This document shows, piece by piece, positions 41,972 to 50,484 of a DNA stretch of 64,000 bases; within the stretch, counting starts at the first letter, position 1, and each line of letters starts with the position of its first letter. The notes below the pieces were generated by a model. It ran no database searches. It was not told the origin of the DNA and saw nothing but the letters and a program-made list of their open reading frames with translations. The stretch is from the NCBI RefSeq assembly GCF_040712075.1, contig NZ_JBFCVL010000007.1:124001-188000 (forward strand). The letters run 5' to 3'. Origin of the DNA: Fodinicurvata sp. EGI_FJ10296. Its GTDB lineage: Bacteria > Pseudomonadota > Alphaproteobacteria > DSM-16000 > Inquilinaceae. The position numbers and the translations under genes are program-made.

Positions 41972-42114
41972 CGCCGCAGCCTTTTTCCAGCGGTCGTTCA
42001 AGGGAGAGGGCCGGCCGTCTTGTCGTGCCCGGCCCGCTGTCGTTGCCGTGTAGACCATCTTCCGTCCGGGTCCGCAACTCCGCCCTCACCCGGCTGAATT
42101 ATTGGGCACGGCTA

Positions 42115-42735
42115 TTACCCCTCGGCGCTGATCAGGGCCGAAATCAGATCCTGATTGACTTCACCCGTCACGGAAAGATCGTGTGCGCGTTGAAACGACC
42201 GGACGGCCGAGCGGGTTCTGGGACCCATCAGCCCGTCCGCAGGGCCAGCGTTGTAGCCAAGGCGGTTCAACAGGGTCTGAGCTTCGCGCACCTGATCGCG
42301 ATAGCTGGGGGACGGCGAACTCGTGGCCGGCTGTGTGGTGGCCGGGGACGACCTGACGGTGCCCGAGCCATCGACATAGGAGCCGACGATACGGTCTCCG
42401 GTATCGGGGCCCAGACGGCCATTATAGACTTCCGTGCCGTCGACCCGCCCGATAATGTTCAGGTGTGTGGCAACGGGGCATACCTCGTCCATCGTCCTGC
42501 GAATCGTGCCGCCGATCTCGCGGAAGGCCCAATCGCCATCACGGAACGAAGATCGGTTTGGCGCGTTGATCGTCACCGGCACGTTGGGCGCGCACCAGGC
42601 ACCGGATGGCACCGTCGCAACCAGGCTCTGTTGCCGGGCGATCTCTACCTGCGCCGCAGCTGTCACCGTTGTCGCAACAACGACAACAGCGGCGGCGGCC
42701 AGGCTCTGACCCGTACGAAGAATGGTCGATTTCAT
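42115..42735 (-). CDS. Secreted peptidoglycan-binding-domain protein
   Basis: The ATG with AAGGAG 9 nt upstream gives 206 residues. An N-terminal signal peptide (LAAAAVVVVATTVTAAA, cleavage near residue 28) is followed by an unassigned domain with two cysteines (AWCAPN and DEVCPVATHL). A Ser/Thr/Pro linker comes next, then a PF01471-type peptidoglycan-binding repeat (about 140-206) with QTLLNRLGYNAGPADGLMG and GPRTRSAVRSFQRAHDL. It probably acts in the periplasm at the cell wall. It is divergent from the helicase gene. Confidence 0.85.
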   Translation of the reverse strand: MKSTILRTGQSLAAAAVVVVATTVTAAAQVEIARQQSLVATVPSGAWCAPNVPVTINAPNRSSFRDGDWAFREIGGTIRRTMDEVCPVATHLNIIGRVDGTEVYNGRLGPDTGDRIVGSYVDGSGTVRSSPATTQPATSSPSPSYRDQVREAQTLLNRLGYNAGPADGLMGPRTRSAVRSFQRAHDLSVTGEVNQDLISALISAEG

Positions 42736-42839
42736 GATTTTGATCTCCTTGTTCGTGTATCGATACCTCACGCCGGACCTGTCGTATCCCGGTGTATTGG
42801 GACAAATCTTCGTCGGAAACATGGCGTCTTTGGCCGATC

Positions 42840-45434
42840 ATGGCACAGATCGCCCCCGGAGAACGAGCCCCGGAGCACGACTCCTTGCATAACGATGAAT
42901 TCAGACCGCCCCCGTCCGGTTCCGATTTCGGGACCGACGGCACTTCGGTTCCCCAGCGCAACGGCTCGGCCCTGCTGCCACCGGAGTTGCACGCCTGGTT
43001 CCGGCACCGGGGCTGGCACCCCCACCCGCACCAGTTGGCCATGGTCCAGGCGGCGGCCGACGGGGCGAATGCGCTGTTGATCGCACCGACCGGCGGCGGC
43101 AAGACGCTCGCCGGATTTCTGGCAACCCTCGCCGCGCTCAAGGACCGCCCGCGCGAAGGACTTCATACGCTTTATATCTCGCCGCTGAAGGCGCTGGCTC
43201 AGGACATCCGGCGCAACCTTGACGCCCCGCTCGCCGAAATGCGGCTGCCCATTCGTGCCGAGACCCGAACCGGCGATACGCCTGCGGCGGTGCGCGAGCG
43301 TCAGCGCCGCCACCCGCCGCAGATCCTGATGACGACGCCGGAAAGCCTGGCGCTGATGCTGTCTCTGGAAGACGCGCCACGCCTGTTCGGCGGTCTGCGC
43401 AGGATCATCATCGACGAATTGCATGCGCTGGCCGGGACCAAGCGCGGCGACCTGCTGGCACTCGGCCTGAGCCGGCTGGCGACGATCGCCCCCACCGCTC
43501 GCCGCGCCGGTCTGTCGGCCACCGTCGCGCACCCGGATGCCCTTGTCGCTTATCTTTCGATGGCGGGCCGCTCGGATGCCGGCGATGTCCGTACCGTCAT
43601 CGGCCGTGCGGGTGCCGCGGCGACGGTGGAAATTTTGGCGACACGGGAACGGCTGCCCTGGGCCGGGCATATGGGCCTGCATGCCGTGCCCGAGATCTAC
43701 GAGCGTATCCGCCAAGGCGGGACCACGCTGGTGTTCGTCAACACACGCGCCCAGGCAGAGCTGGTCTTTCAGGAATTGTGGCGGATCAACGACGACACTC
43801 TGCCGATCGCGCTGCACCACGGCAGTCTGGCGTTCGATCAGCGCCGTCGAGTCGAAGCCGCCATGGCCGCCGGAGACCTGCGCGCGGTCGTGGCGACCTC
43901 GTCGCTCGACCTGGGGATCGACTGGGCGTCGGTGGATCTGGTGGTGCAAATCGGCGCGCCCAAGGGCGTCAGCCGCCTGCTGCAGCGCATCGGCCGTGCC
44001 AATCACCGACTCGACGAGCCATCGCGCGCCCTGCTCGTTCCGGCAAACCGGTTCGAGGTTCTGGAATGCCGCGCCGCCATGGACAGCATCGCTGCCAACC
44101 AGCTCGACGGCGACCCGCCGCCACCTGGCGGTCTGGATGTTCTGGCCCAGCATATTCTGGGCACGGCCTGCAGCACGCCGTTCGATCCCGATACGCTGTA
44201 TCACGAGATCCGGCGGGCGGCGCCTTATGCCGATCTGGCGCGCAAGGATTTCGACGACGCCGTTTCGTTCGTCGCGACCGGCGGCTATGCGCTTGCCGCC
44301 TATGACCGCTTCAAGCGCCTCACCCCGATGCCAGATGGCAGACTGGCGGCCAGCGACCAGTCCGCCCGGCGCGCCTATCGCATGAATGTCGGCACCATCG
44401 TCGAGGCCGTGACCCTCAAGGTCCGTCTGGGACGGGGGCGGGTACTGGGCGAGATCGAGGAATATTTCATCTCGACGCTGGAGCCCGGCGATACCTTCAT
44501 GTTTGCCGGTGAACTGCTGCGCTTTGTCGGCGTCCGGGATACCTTTGCCGAGTGCGCGCGCGGCGGCAAGGGCGACCCGAAGGTGCCCGCCTATGCCGGC
44601 GGCCGATTGCCGCTATCCACCCATCTGGCGGATGCCGTGCGCGCGATCCTGCAATCGCCCGACACCTGGATCGATCTGCCCGAAGCGGTGCGGTGGTGGT
44701 TGCGCCTTCAGGCCGAAAAGTCGGAACTGCCGCGGCGGGACAACCTGCTCGTCGAGACGTTTCCGCGTGGCGGCAAGAGCTTTCTGGTCGCCTATTGCTT
44801 CGAGGGCCGCAACGCCCACCAGTCGCTGGGCATGCTGTTGACGCGCCGAATGGAACGTATGGGCTATGGCCCGCTCGGCTTCGTCGCCACCGATTACGTT
44901 CTGGCGGTCTGGTCTGTTCACGAGGTCGATGATATGCGCACGCTGTTCGACGAAGACATGCTGGGTGACGATCTCGAAGCCTGGATGGAGGAAAGCTCGC
45001 TGCTGCGGCGAACGTTTCGCAGTGTCGCGGTAATCGCCGGTCTGATCGAGCGGCGATATCCGGGCCAGCAGAAATCCGGCCGGCAGATCACGGTATCGTC
45101 GGACCTCATTTACGACGTCCTGCGCCAGCACGAACCCGACCACCTGCTGCTGAGGGCGACCCGCGCCGACGCCGCGCGCGGCCTCACCGACGTCTCGCGG
45201 ATCGGGAGCCTGCTGAAGCGGGCTGCCGAGCGACTGGCGCATCGCCGGCTGCACCGGGTCTCGCCCCTGGCCATTCCCGTCCTGCTGGAAGTGGGGCGCG
45301 AGCAGGTTTACGGATCCGCCGCCGACATGCTGCTGGACGAAACGGCCGACCAGATGCTGGCGGAAGCCGCCGGATCAGGGACAACAGACGCTCCGTCCGG
45401 CCCTCCACCGCCCTTCCAGCAGAGCCTTTTCTAA
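42840..45434 (+). CDS. Ligase-associated DEXH-box DNA helicase (Lhr-like)
   Basis: Superfamily 2 helicase of the Lhr type, family TIGR04121-like, normally found beside ATP-dependent ligase and MBL exonuclease. The 864-residue product has Walker A APTGGGKT (82-89), DELH box (192-195) and GLSATVAHPDAL (motif III). LVFVNTRAQAELVF, SSLDLGIDWASVDLV and QRIGRANHR represent motifs IV to VI. A winged-helix and Lhr C-terminal domain follow. Here it lies about 5 kb from the ligase and exonuclease, with pseudouridine and other genes between. The start is the internal ATG giving MAQIAPGERAPEH. Confidence 0.92.
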   Translation: MAQIAPGERAPEHDSLHNDEFRPPPSGSDFGTDGTSVPQRNGSALLPPELHAWFRHRGWHPHPHQLAMVQAAADGANALLIAPTGGGKTLAGFLATLAALKDRPREGLHTLYISPLKALAQDIRRNLDAPLAEMRLPIRAETRTGDTPAAVRERQRRHPPQILMTTPESLALMLSLEDAPRLFGGLRRIIIDELHALAGTKRGDLLALGLSRLATIAPTARRAGLSATVAHPDALVAYLSMAGRSDAGDVRTVIGRAGAAATVEILATRERLPWAGHMGLHAVPEIYERIRQGGTTLVFVNTRAQAELVFQELWRINDDTLPIALHHGSLAFDQRRRVEAAMAAGDLRAVVATSSLDLGIDWASVDLVVQIGAPKGVSRLLQRIGRANHRLDEPSRALLVPANRFEVLECRAAMDSIAANQLDGDPPPPGGLDVLAQHILGTACSTPFDPDTLYHEIRRAAPYADLARKDFDDAVSFVATGGYALAAYDRFKRLTPMPDGRLAASDQSARRAYRMNVGTIVEAVTLKVRLGRGRVLGEIEEYFISTLEPGDTFMFAGELLRFVGVRDTFAECARGGKGDPKVPAYAGGRLPLSTHLADAVRAILQSPDTWIDLPEAVRWWLRLQAEKSELPRRDNLLVETFPRGGKSFLVAYCFEGRNAHQSLGMLLTRRMERMGYGPLGFVATDYVLAVWSVHEVDDMRTLFDEDMLGDDLEAWMEESSLLRRTFRSVAVIAGLIERRYPGQQKSGRQITVSSDLIYDVLRQHEPDHLLLRATRADAARGLTDVSRIGSLLKRAAERLAHRRLHRVSPLAIPVLLEVGREQVYGSAADMLLDETADQMLAEAAGSGTTDAPSGPPPPFQQSLF

Positions 45435-45456
45435 CGAGCCGCAGTTCAGGGCCCGT

Positions 45457-45756
45457 TCAGGAGCGGCCATCGTTCATCCATTTGCGCAGCGTGTTGGCCA
45501 TCGCCTTGCGGCCATCGTCGTCGTTCATCAGCCCCTTGATCGACTCCGACGCATGCTTGCCCTTGACCGCCCCGGCCGCGCGATCGAGGATTTCGGGGTC
45601 GACATGCCCCTCGATTCGGGGGCCACCGTTGTTGCCGGATATCTGCGCCGCCTGTTGTTCTCGATTGGCCCCGGACTTGCCGTGTTCATTGTGTCCGTGG
45701 TCCGCCGCGCCCGTCCGTCGTTTCGCCGCCGGCTTCTTGCCGAACCATCCCAGCAT
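45457..45756 (-). CDS. Hypothetical basic protein
   Basis: No family recognised. The ATG has GAGGGGG just upstream and gives 99 residues starting MLGWFGKKPAAKRRTGAADH. The middle is hydrophilic (His, Asn, Gln, Gly rich) and probably disordered. The last 45 residues (DPEILDRAAGAVKGKHASES, then a Lys/Arg/Asp helix) look folded and helical. It is cytoplasmic as far as can be seen. It converges with the helicase gene, with a 22-nt gap. Confidence 0.6.
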   Translation of the reverse strand: MLGWFGKKPAAKRRTGAADHGHNEHGKSGANREQQAAQISGNNGGPRIEGHVDPEILDRAAGAVKGKHASESIKGLMNDDDGRKAMANTLRKWMNDGRS

Positions 45757-45915
45757 TTTGTCCCCCCTCGGGTGAAAATACGGCGCCATCAATGCCAACG
45801 CACCTGGGTAGCCGTTGACCTCGCCGCGTCCTATAGTCCGACAGCAATGCTGAAACTCTCTTAACATTGGTGCTGCATTGTGCCAATCGTCGTACTGCAA
45901 CCATGAGATGCATCG

Positions 45916-46863
45916 ATGCAGCCTATCCGGCCCGCCACCAGTCTGGACACCCTGAAACTCCTGTGCCTCGGCGCTTTATGGGGATCGACGTTCCTGTGGA
46001 TCGAGGTTGCCCTCAGGGGTATGCCGCCAATGACCATCGTTGCCGGGCGGACGGTCATCGGGGCGGCGCTGTTGCTCATCCTGTCGATCTCGGCGGGCTA
46101 CCGGGTGCCGATGGATCGCCGCGCGCTGATGCGCATTGCGGTTGCCGGCGCCTTCGGCAGCGCCATTCCGTTTTCGCTGGTCGCCTGGGGCCAACAGCAC
46201 ATCCCCAGCAGCACGGCCGCCGTGCTCATGGGCGCCGGTCCGTTCATGGCGCTGTTCATCTCACATTTCTTCACACCTGACGACCGGTTCACAGTCCCCA
46301 AGCTGGCAGGCCTCTGCGTCGGTTTGGCGGGGCTGTTGGTGCTTGTCGGGCCCGAAGCGGTATCGGGCGCATCGCCGTCGCTGGCCGGCCAATTGGCGAT
46401 CGTCGCGGCCACGTTCTCCTATGCCGTGGGGGGTGTGGTCATCCGGCGCATCGTCGGCGTCCCGGCACCTCTGGCGGCCGGACTGATGCTGGCCGCCACG
46501 GCGCTCTATATGCTGCCGATCGCGCTCGTCACCGACCGGCCATGGACCCTGTCGCCCGGCATCGGACCGGTTCTGGCGCTGGTGGCACTGGGGGTGGGGC
46601 CCACGGCGCTGGCGCATTTCCTGCGCGTGCAGCTGGTCCGGGACGTTGGGTCGACCTTCCTTTCCCAGGTCAACTATCTGATCCCGGTTTTCGGCATATT
46701 ATGGGTGTGGGTCGTGCTGTCCGACGTGCCCTCGCTGCGGGCCTGGATCGCGTTGGCGTTCATCCTTTTCGGCATCACCATCGTTCGGGCCGGCGCTCGC
46801 CTGGCCCACTCGCGGGCCCAGTCGCGGGCCGAGTCGCGGGCCGAGGCGCGGCCGCGGGCCTGA
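45916..46863 (+). CDS. DMT-superfamily transporter (EamA domain)
   Basis: Inner-membrane transporter with ten predicted helices in two EamA repeats. The first repeat has LLCLGALWGSTFLWIEVAL, and the second follows AIVAATFSYAVGGVVIRRIV with the usual glycine-rich pattern. The 315 residues end in a tail of repeated Ser-Arg-Ala units encoded by a 12-nt repeat. Members export or import small metabolites or amino acids; the substrate cannot be inferred. No ribosome site is clear at the first ATG. Confidence 0.88.
   Translation: MQPIRPATSLDTLKLLCLGALWGSTFLWIEVALRGMPPMTIVAGRTVIGAALLLILSISAGYRVPMDRRALMRIAVAGAFGSAIPFSLVAWGQQHIPSSTAAVLMGAGPFMALFISHFFTPDDRFTVPKLAGLCVGLAGLLVLVGPEAVSGASPSLAGQLAIVAATFSYAVGGVVIRRIVGVPAPLAAGLMLAATALYMLPIALVTDRPWTLSPGIGPVLALVALGVGPTALAHFLRVQLVRDVGSTFLSQVNYLIPVFGILWVWVVLSDVPSLRAWIALAFILFGITIVRAGARLAHSRAQSRAESRAEARPRA
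46810..46845 (+). repeat. 12-nt tandem repeat in the EamA gene 3' end
   Basis: Three near-identical copies of TCGCGGGCCGAG (first copy ends CAG) encode SRA-Q/E units in the transporter's C-terminal tail, followed by a degenerate fourth. The repeat keeps the frame, so copy-number change would alter only tail length. Confidence 0.75.
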
Positions 46864-46982
46864 CGGCGCTGATTCCGGGCGATACCGGGGCAGGCGTCAT
46901 TTCCCTTTCGCAGCGGCCGGACGTGCAGTACCGTCGGCAAAATGACGGCACCATGCCGGACGATGTCAGTGGACTTTGAGAC

Positions 46983-47615
46983 ATGATGATCAGGCTCGAC
47001 CGACTGGACGAAACGCCCCTGGCGACCGACCCGTTCAACTATGTGGTTGTCAAGGATTTCCTGACGCCGGAGGGACTGGACGCGGCGCGCAAGGCCTATC
47101 CGGAAGTACCGGGGCCCGGCTCTCACCCGCCCGACGGTCTGGCCATCGACGGCGCCTTCCAGTCCCTGATCGACGAGTTGCAGGGCAGTGCCTTTCGAAG
47201 CGCCGTGGAACGCAAATTCGACATCGACCTGACGGATCGGCCGACGATGTATACCGTGCGCGGCTATTGCCGGTCGCGCGACGGCAAGATCCATACCGAC
47301 TCGAAAACCAAGCTGATCACCGTCCTGCTTTACATGAACGACGACGGCTGGCCCAATGCGTCGGGTCGGCTGCGGCTGCTGCGCAACGGGACCGACCTTG
47401 AAGACTATGCAGACGAGGTCGAGCCCGCCGGCGGAACGCTGCTGATCTTCAAGCGCGCCGACAATTCATGGCATGGCCACCACTCATACGAAGGGCCGCG
47501 CCGGGCCGTTCAGCTGAACTGGGTCACCGACCAATCCGTCGTCGACCGCGAACAGGGCCGGCACGGATTCTCCTCCAGAATCAAGAAACTGTTCACTTTC
47601 GGCGCCCGTGTCTGA
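46983..47615 (+). CDS. 2-Oxoglutarate/Fe(II)-dependent oxygenase family protein
   Basis: Jelly-roll oxygenase of 210 residues. Iron ligands are His104 and Asp106 (KIHTDSKTK) and a distal histidine in WHGHHSYEG (164-168). The oxoglutarate-binding Arg lies in GPRRAVQLNW. The sequence TVLLYMNDDGWPNASGRLRL resembles the prolyl-hydroxylase-like 2OG-FeII_Oxy_3 type often found with carbohydrate or surface modification genes. No such partners are near, so the substrate is unknown. It starts 120 nt after the EamA gene. Confidence 0.85.
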   Translation: MMIRLDRLDETPLATDPFNYVVVKDFLTPEGLDAARKAYPEVPGPGSHPPDGLAIDGAFQSLIDELQGSAFRSAVERKFDIDLTDRPTMYTVRGYCRSRDGKIHTDSKTKLITVLLYMNDDGWPNASGRLRLLRNGTDLEDYADEVEPAGGTLLIFKRADNSWHGHHSYEGPRRAVQLNWVTDQSVVDREQGRHGFSSRIKKLFTFGARV

Positions 47616-47658
47616 GAGAACGGGGCCTGCTGAGGCGCCAGCAACGGTGCCTCGCCTT

Positions 47659-48360
47659 TTACCGGCGGCCAAGCGGATAGCGGGCCGTCATGGTGAACGG
47701 GGTCTCGCGATCCGGCTGCTCGTAAATGGCGATCGCATCGATCCACGCCGGCTCCCATAGAACCGGGGCGGCCAGGTCTTCGAGCGTATCGCGGATCAGG
47801 GAATGCTCCGGCTCCTGAAGCCGTGAGGTCAGGGTCATGTGGAACGTGAATTCATCGAAGACGCCGGGGTACCCCCAACGGTCGAGATAGTCGCGCTGAC
47901 GCTCGGTCAGCGGCGACCGCAGCCGCCGCTCTTGATCCTCTGGCGATAGCGGCGCCCGGAACGGCTCGAACATCTCGACACAATCGTCGCACAGGGCCCG
48001 CATTTCCGCGCAAGGTCGACTGAAGACCAGAGCCAGAAACCCGTCCAGCGACTCCAGGACGAGCGGTGGCGACATGAAAGCGGCGCTGTCGGCGGCAAAA
48101 GCCAAAACTTCCCCGTGCAACTGTTCCGCCGTCCGGCCGGGCGCCAGCGAAAACGGCGCCTTCAGGGTGCCGTGAAAGCCGTAGAACCGCGGACTGCGCG
48201 TCAACGCCGCCATCCGGTCCTCGGTAATGCCGGGGACAGTCGGCTGAGGCCGGGTCCGGCCGGTCACGACATCTCGGCCAAGCCAGACCCGCCCCAGATC
48301 GAACAGGGCCGTCTCGGCCGCCGGACCGAAATATATCGCGTATCGGGCATCGCTTGACAT
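47659..48360 (-). CDS. DUF1045 protein, 2H-phosphoesterase-like
   Basis: Member of the DUF1045 family (TIGR03223-like), often named a phosphonate-metabolism protein because of linkage to phn genes. Two HxT motifs of the 2H phosphoesterase fold are present: HGT at residues 63-65 (GFHGTLKAPF) and HMT at 174-176 (FTFHMTLTSR), predicting cyclic phosphodiester hydrolysis. The start giving MSSDARYAIYFGPAAE is the family N-terminus; product 233 residues. No phn genes lie in this window, so the role is unclear. Confidence 0.87.
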   Translation of the reverse strand: MSSDARYAIYFGPAAETALFDLGRVWLGRDVVTGRTRPQPTVPGITEDRMAALTRSPRFYGFHGTLKAPFSLAPGRTAEQLHGEVLAFAADSAAFMSPPLVLESLDGFLALVFSRPCAEMRALCDDCVEMFEPFRAPLSPEDQERRLRSPLTERQRDYLDRWGYPGVFDEFTFHMTLTSRLQEPEHSLIRDTLEDLAAPVLWEPAWIDAIAIYEQPDRETPFTMTARYPLGRR

Positions 48361-48430
48361 GAGTGCCGCCGTTGATCGGTAAGAGGAACGGCGGCGATCA
48401 TTGCGCGAGTGAGGAGCGCCAGGCAAGGGG

Positions 48431-48694
48431 TCAGATTAGTGGTGATTGACCCGATTGATCGGTCAACGCCAACTCCGCCCGCCAGGCCAGAAGTGCAAAC
48501 CACGCCGCGAATGCGAGGATCGCGACGCCGGTCGCACCATAGAGGACGACCGCAAATGCCGCCGGCAAATCCAACAGTCCGATGAAAGCCCAATCCGCGC
48601 TGAACAGGCAGACGCCGACGACGGACACGACGTAGAGCGTCGCGCACAGGGCCGTGAAAGACGCGAGCAGATGCCCGGAATATGAAGACTGCAT
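48431..48694 (-). CDS. Small two-helix membrane protein
   Basis: No family recognised. The 87-residue product has a short polar N-terminus, then two long hydrophobic segments (about residues 9-31 and 37-70, including LASFTALCATLYVVSVVGVC). The ending is charged. It precedes the DUF1045 gene by 70 nt on the same strand, so the two may be co-transcribed. Codon use matches the neighbours. Confidence 0.6.
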   Translation of the reverse strand: MQSSYSGHLLASFTALCATLYVVSVVGVCLFSADWAFIGLLDLPAAFAVVLYGATGVAILAFAAWFALLAWRAELALTDQSGQSPLI

Positions 48695-48877
48695 TGTCGT
48701 TGGAACCGGCGGACCGCCCGCGTCGGGACCATCCCGCGCACGTGCCGCAGATCAATAAGATGCTGCCGCGCGCTGCCAATCCGACATGCTATTTTTACGG
48801 CACGGACGCGAGGGTCATGCGGAAATTGCGGGACGGTCCGCCGCGAGACCCCGGCACGGTTCGCCAGCGGCGGCCCG

Positions 48878-49126
48878 TCACAGATCGTCTTGAGCGGAAA
48901 GTTGTTCCTGCAGAATCTGACACACCTGCGCTACTCGGCCAGTATTCGGACGGATGCCCGACTCGCCCATGACGTCGTCGGCATTCATCCATGTATGGGC
49001 CGCGGCGACATCCGATACCGACGCACCGGTCGCCACGATCCTGGCGATAACGAAGTCCTCTTGCGGACCGATGATATCGACGATATCCGCGGCGCGTGCA
49101 GGACGATCGGATTGGGTGTCTACCAT
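48878..49126 (-). CDS. Small hypothetical soluble protein
   Basis: The ATG has CGGAGA 7 nt upstream and gives 82 residues beginning MVDTQSDRPARAADIVDIIG. The sequence is acidic, well composed and probably helical, with GPQEDFVIARIVATGASVSD followed by a tryptophan and a C-terminal helix, RVAQVCQILQEQL. I have an impression of similar small proteins in related alphaproteobacteria but cannot name a family. It is divergent from the 30-residue membrane peptide gene. Confidence 0.6.
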   Translation of the reverse strand: MVDTQSDRPARAADIVDIIGPQEDFVIARIVATGASVSDVAAAHTWMNADDVMGESGIRPNTGRVAQVCQILQEQLSAQDDL

Positions 49127-49496
49127 CGCTGGTCTCCGGCTGCTCGTTCGGGTCCGCGGGATCAGATCCCGTCGTGCTTCCACAGATAAGAGCGCACAGG
49201 CTGACCGTCCAGAGAAAACCTGCCCCCGGTTCTGCTAACCGGTTCTGTCGCCCGACCGGCAGGGGCCCGGCAATTCCATGGACGCCTGTCCACGATCTGT
49301 GGCAAAGTCTTGCGGTATCCTGAGGTATTTGAATTAATCTTTCGCGTATTGCGGCGTTGCGGCCCCCTGTGGACAGTGACAGATTTCCAGCCGACCTGCC
49401 GGAAACGCTTGAGCCGGCAGATGCGAAGCGATAACGACATGCGGCACAGGCCCTACTTCCATAGCGGGCTCGACGCTGAAACAACGGAGGATGGAG
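49127..49496. other. Intergenic region between two divergent small genes
   Basis: This 370-nt gap shows no further gene. It should contain promoters for both the 82-residue protein (leftward) and the 30-residue peptide (rightward). An AT-rich stretch around 49313-49340 (GGTATTTGAATTAATC) is the likeliest promoter zone, but no convincing -35/-10 pair was found. Confidence 0.45.
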
Positions 49497-49589
49497 ATGT
49501 CTGGCGCAAAACAATCGGCTTATCTGGCGGTGGCGATCATCCTGACCTATCTGTTCATGCAGGGACTCTTTCAGCTGATTGCCCTTTAG
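49497..49589 (+). CDS. 30-residue single-helix membrane peptide
   Basis: ATG follows CGGAGG by 6 nt and opens 30 codons ending in TAG. The product begins MSGAKQSAYLAVAIILTYLF and ends MQGLFQLIAL: a short polar N-terminus and one strongly hydrophobic helix of about 22 residues. The good ribosome site, clean membrane-helix composition and open intergenic position argue for a real gene. Function is unknown; small proteins of this kind often modulate larger membrane complexes. Confidence 0.55.
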   Translation: MSGAKQSAYLAVAIILTYLFMQGLFQLIAL

Positions 49590-49691
49590 CGCAGTCCCGC
49601 AGGCAACGATGGAACAGTTTGCGCCGGTAACCATTTGACCGGCAGTGCAGCGGTCTAAAATGCGCCGAAGCAGCCGGCGCGGGAGGTCTGA

Positions 49692-50480
49692 ATGTCGATG
49701 TTCCAGCCCCTCTGCAGTGCCTCCCGCAAGGCGACGACGCGCGCCCTGATCGCTGCCGCGGCCCTGCTTGTTACCGCGTCCGCGTCGGCAGAGAACGGCC
49801 CCCTCCTGTCTGAAGACGATTACGCGCTGTTGCGATCCGAGATGGTGGAAAGCATGCGCTATCAGACGCTGGCGCTTGCCCCCGACCTCGGCGGCATTCG
49901 TCTGTCCGATAGCGTACTGGAAGCATTTCAGGTCGTGCCGAGGCACGAATTCGTGCCCGAGGACATCCGCATATATTCCTACTTCGACGCGCCGCTTCCA
50001 GTGGCCGAGGGCGCGACGGTGTCGCAGCCGTTCATTACGGCCTATATGCTCGAACTGCTCGATGTCGGCCCTGACGATGACGTTCTTCAGGCCGCCGTCG
50101 GCGGCGGTTATGAAACCGCGATCCTCTTGCAACTCGCGCGCTCGGTATCGGGGATGGAATTCCATGCGCCCGTCGCCGAGACGGCGGCCGAAACGCTGGC
50201 GGCGCTGGGGTATTCAGCCGACATCCGTCAGGGCGACATATACTATGGCTGGCCGGAAAACCGCCGCTTCGACGCCATACTGGTCCGCATGGCCATGCCC
50301 TATGTGCCCAGCCCGCTGATCGATCAACTCAAGCCCGGAGGGCGCCTGGTCGCCCCGATCGGTCCCGAGGAAGGCCCCCAGGACATGATGCTGATCACCA
50401 AGGAAGAGGATGGCAGGATCCGGCGCCAGCGCGGTCTTGCCGTCCGGTTTCAGCCCCTACCGGGCGGCACGCGGCTATAG
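49692..50480 (+). CDS. Exported protein-L-isoaspartate O-methyltransferase-like protein
   Basis: PCMT-family sequence, normally repairing isoaspartyl residues with S-adenosylmethionine. The 262 residues include PRHEFVPEDIRIYSYFDAPL and TVSQPFITAYMLELL, typical of PCMT. An N-terminal signal peptide (residues 1-33, ALIAAAALLVTASASA before ENG) predicts export to the periplasm, where the methyl donor is not expected. The SAM-binding motif usually written LEIGTGSGY reads LQAAVGGGY. It may therefore be inactive or use its fold for binding. Two closely spaced ATG starts are possible. Confidence 0.82.
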   Translation: MSMFQPLCSASRKATTRALIAAAALLVTASASAENGPLLSEDDYALLRSEMVESMRYQTLALAPDLGGIRLSDSVLEAFQVVPRHEFVPEDIRIYSYFDAPLPVAEGATVSQPFITAYMLELLDVGPDDDVLQAAVGGGYETAILLQLARSVSGMEFHAPVAETAAETLAALGYSADIRQGDIYYGWPENRRFDAILVRMAMPYVPSPLIDQLKPGGRLVAPIGPEEGPQDMMLITKEEDGRIRRQRGLAVRFQPLPGGTRL

Positions 50481-50484
50481 CGCG

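Noticed and set aside
42768-44204. 478-codon minus-strand frame over the helicase gene
   Set aside because: Antisense shadow of a clearly identified helicase.
48795-50165. 456-codon minus-strand frame across the small genes and the PCMT-like gene
   Set aside because: Runs opposite a signal-peptide PCMT gene and over intergenic DNA; no ribosome site and no family resemblance. The 82-residue gene in another frame is better supported.
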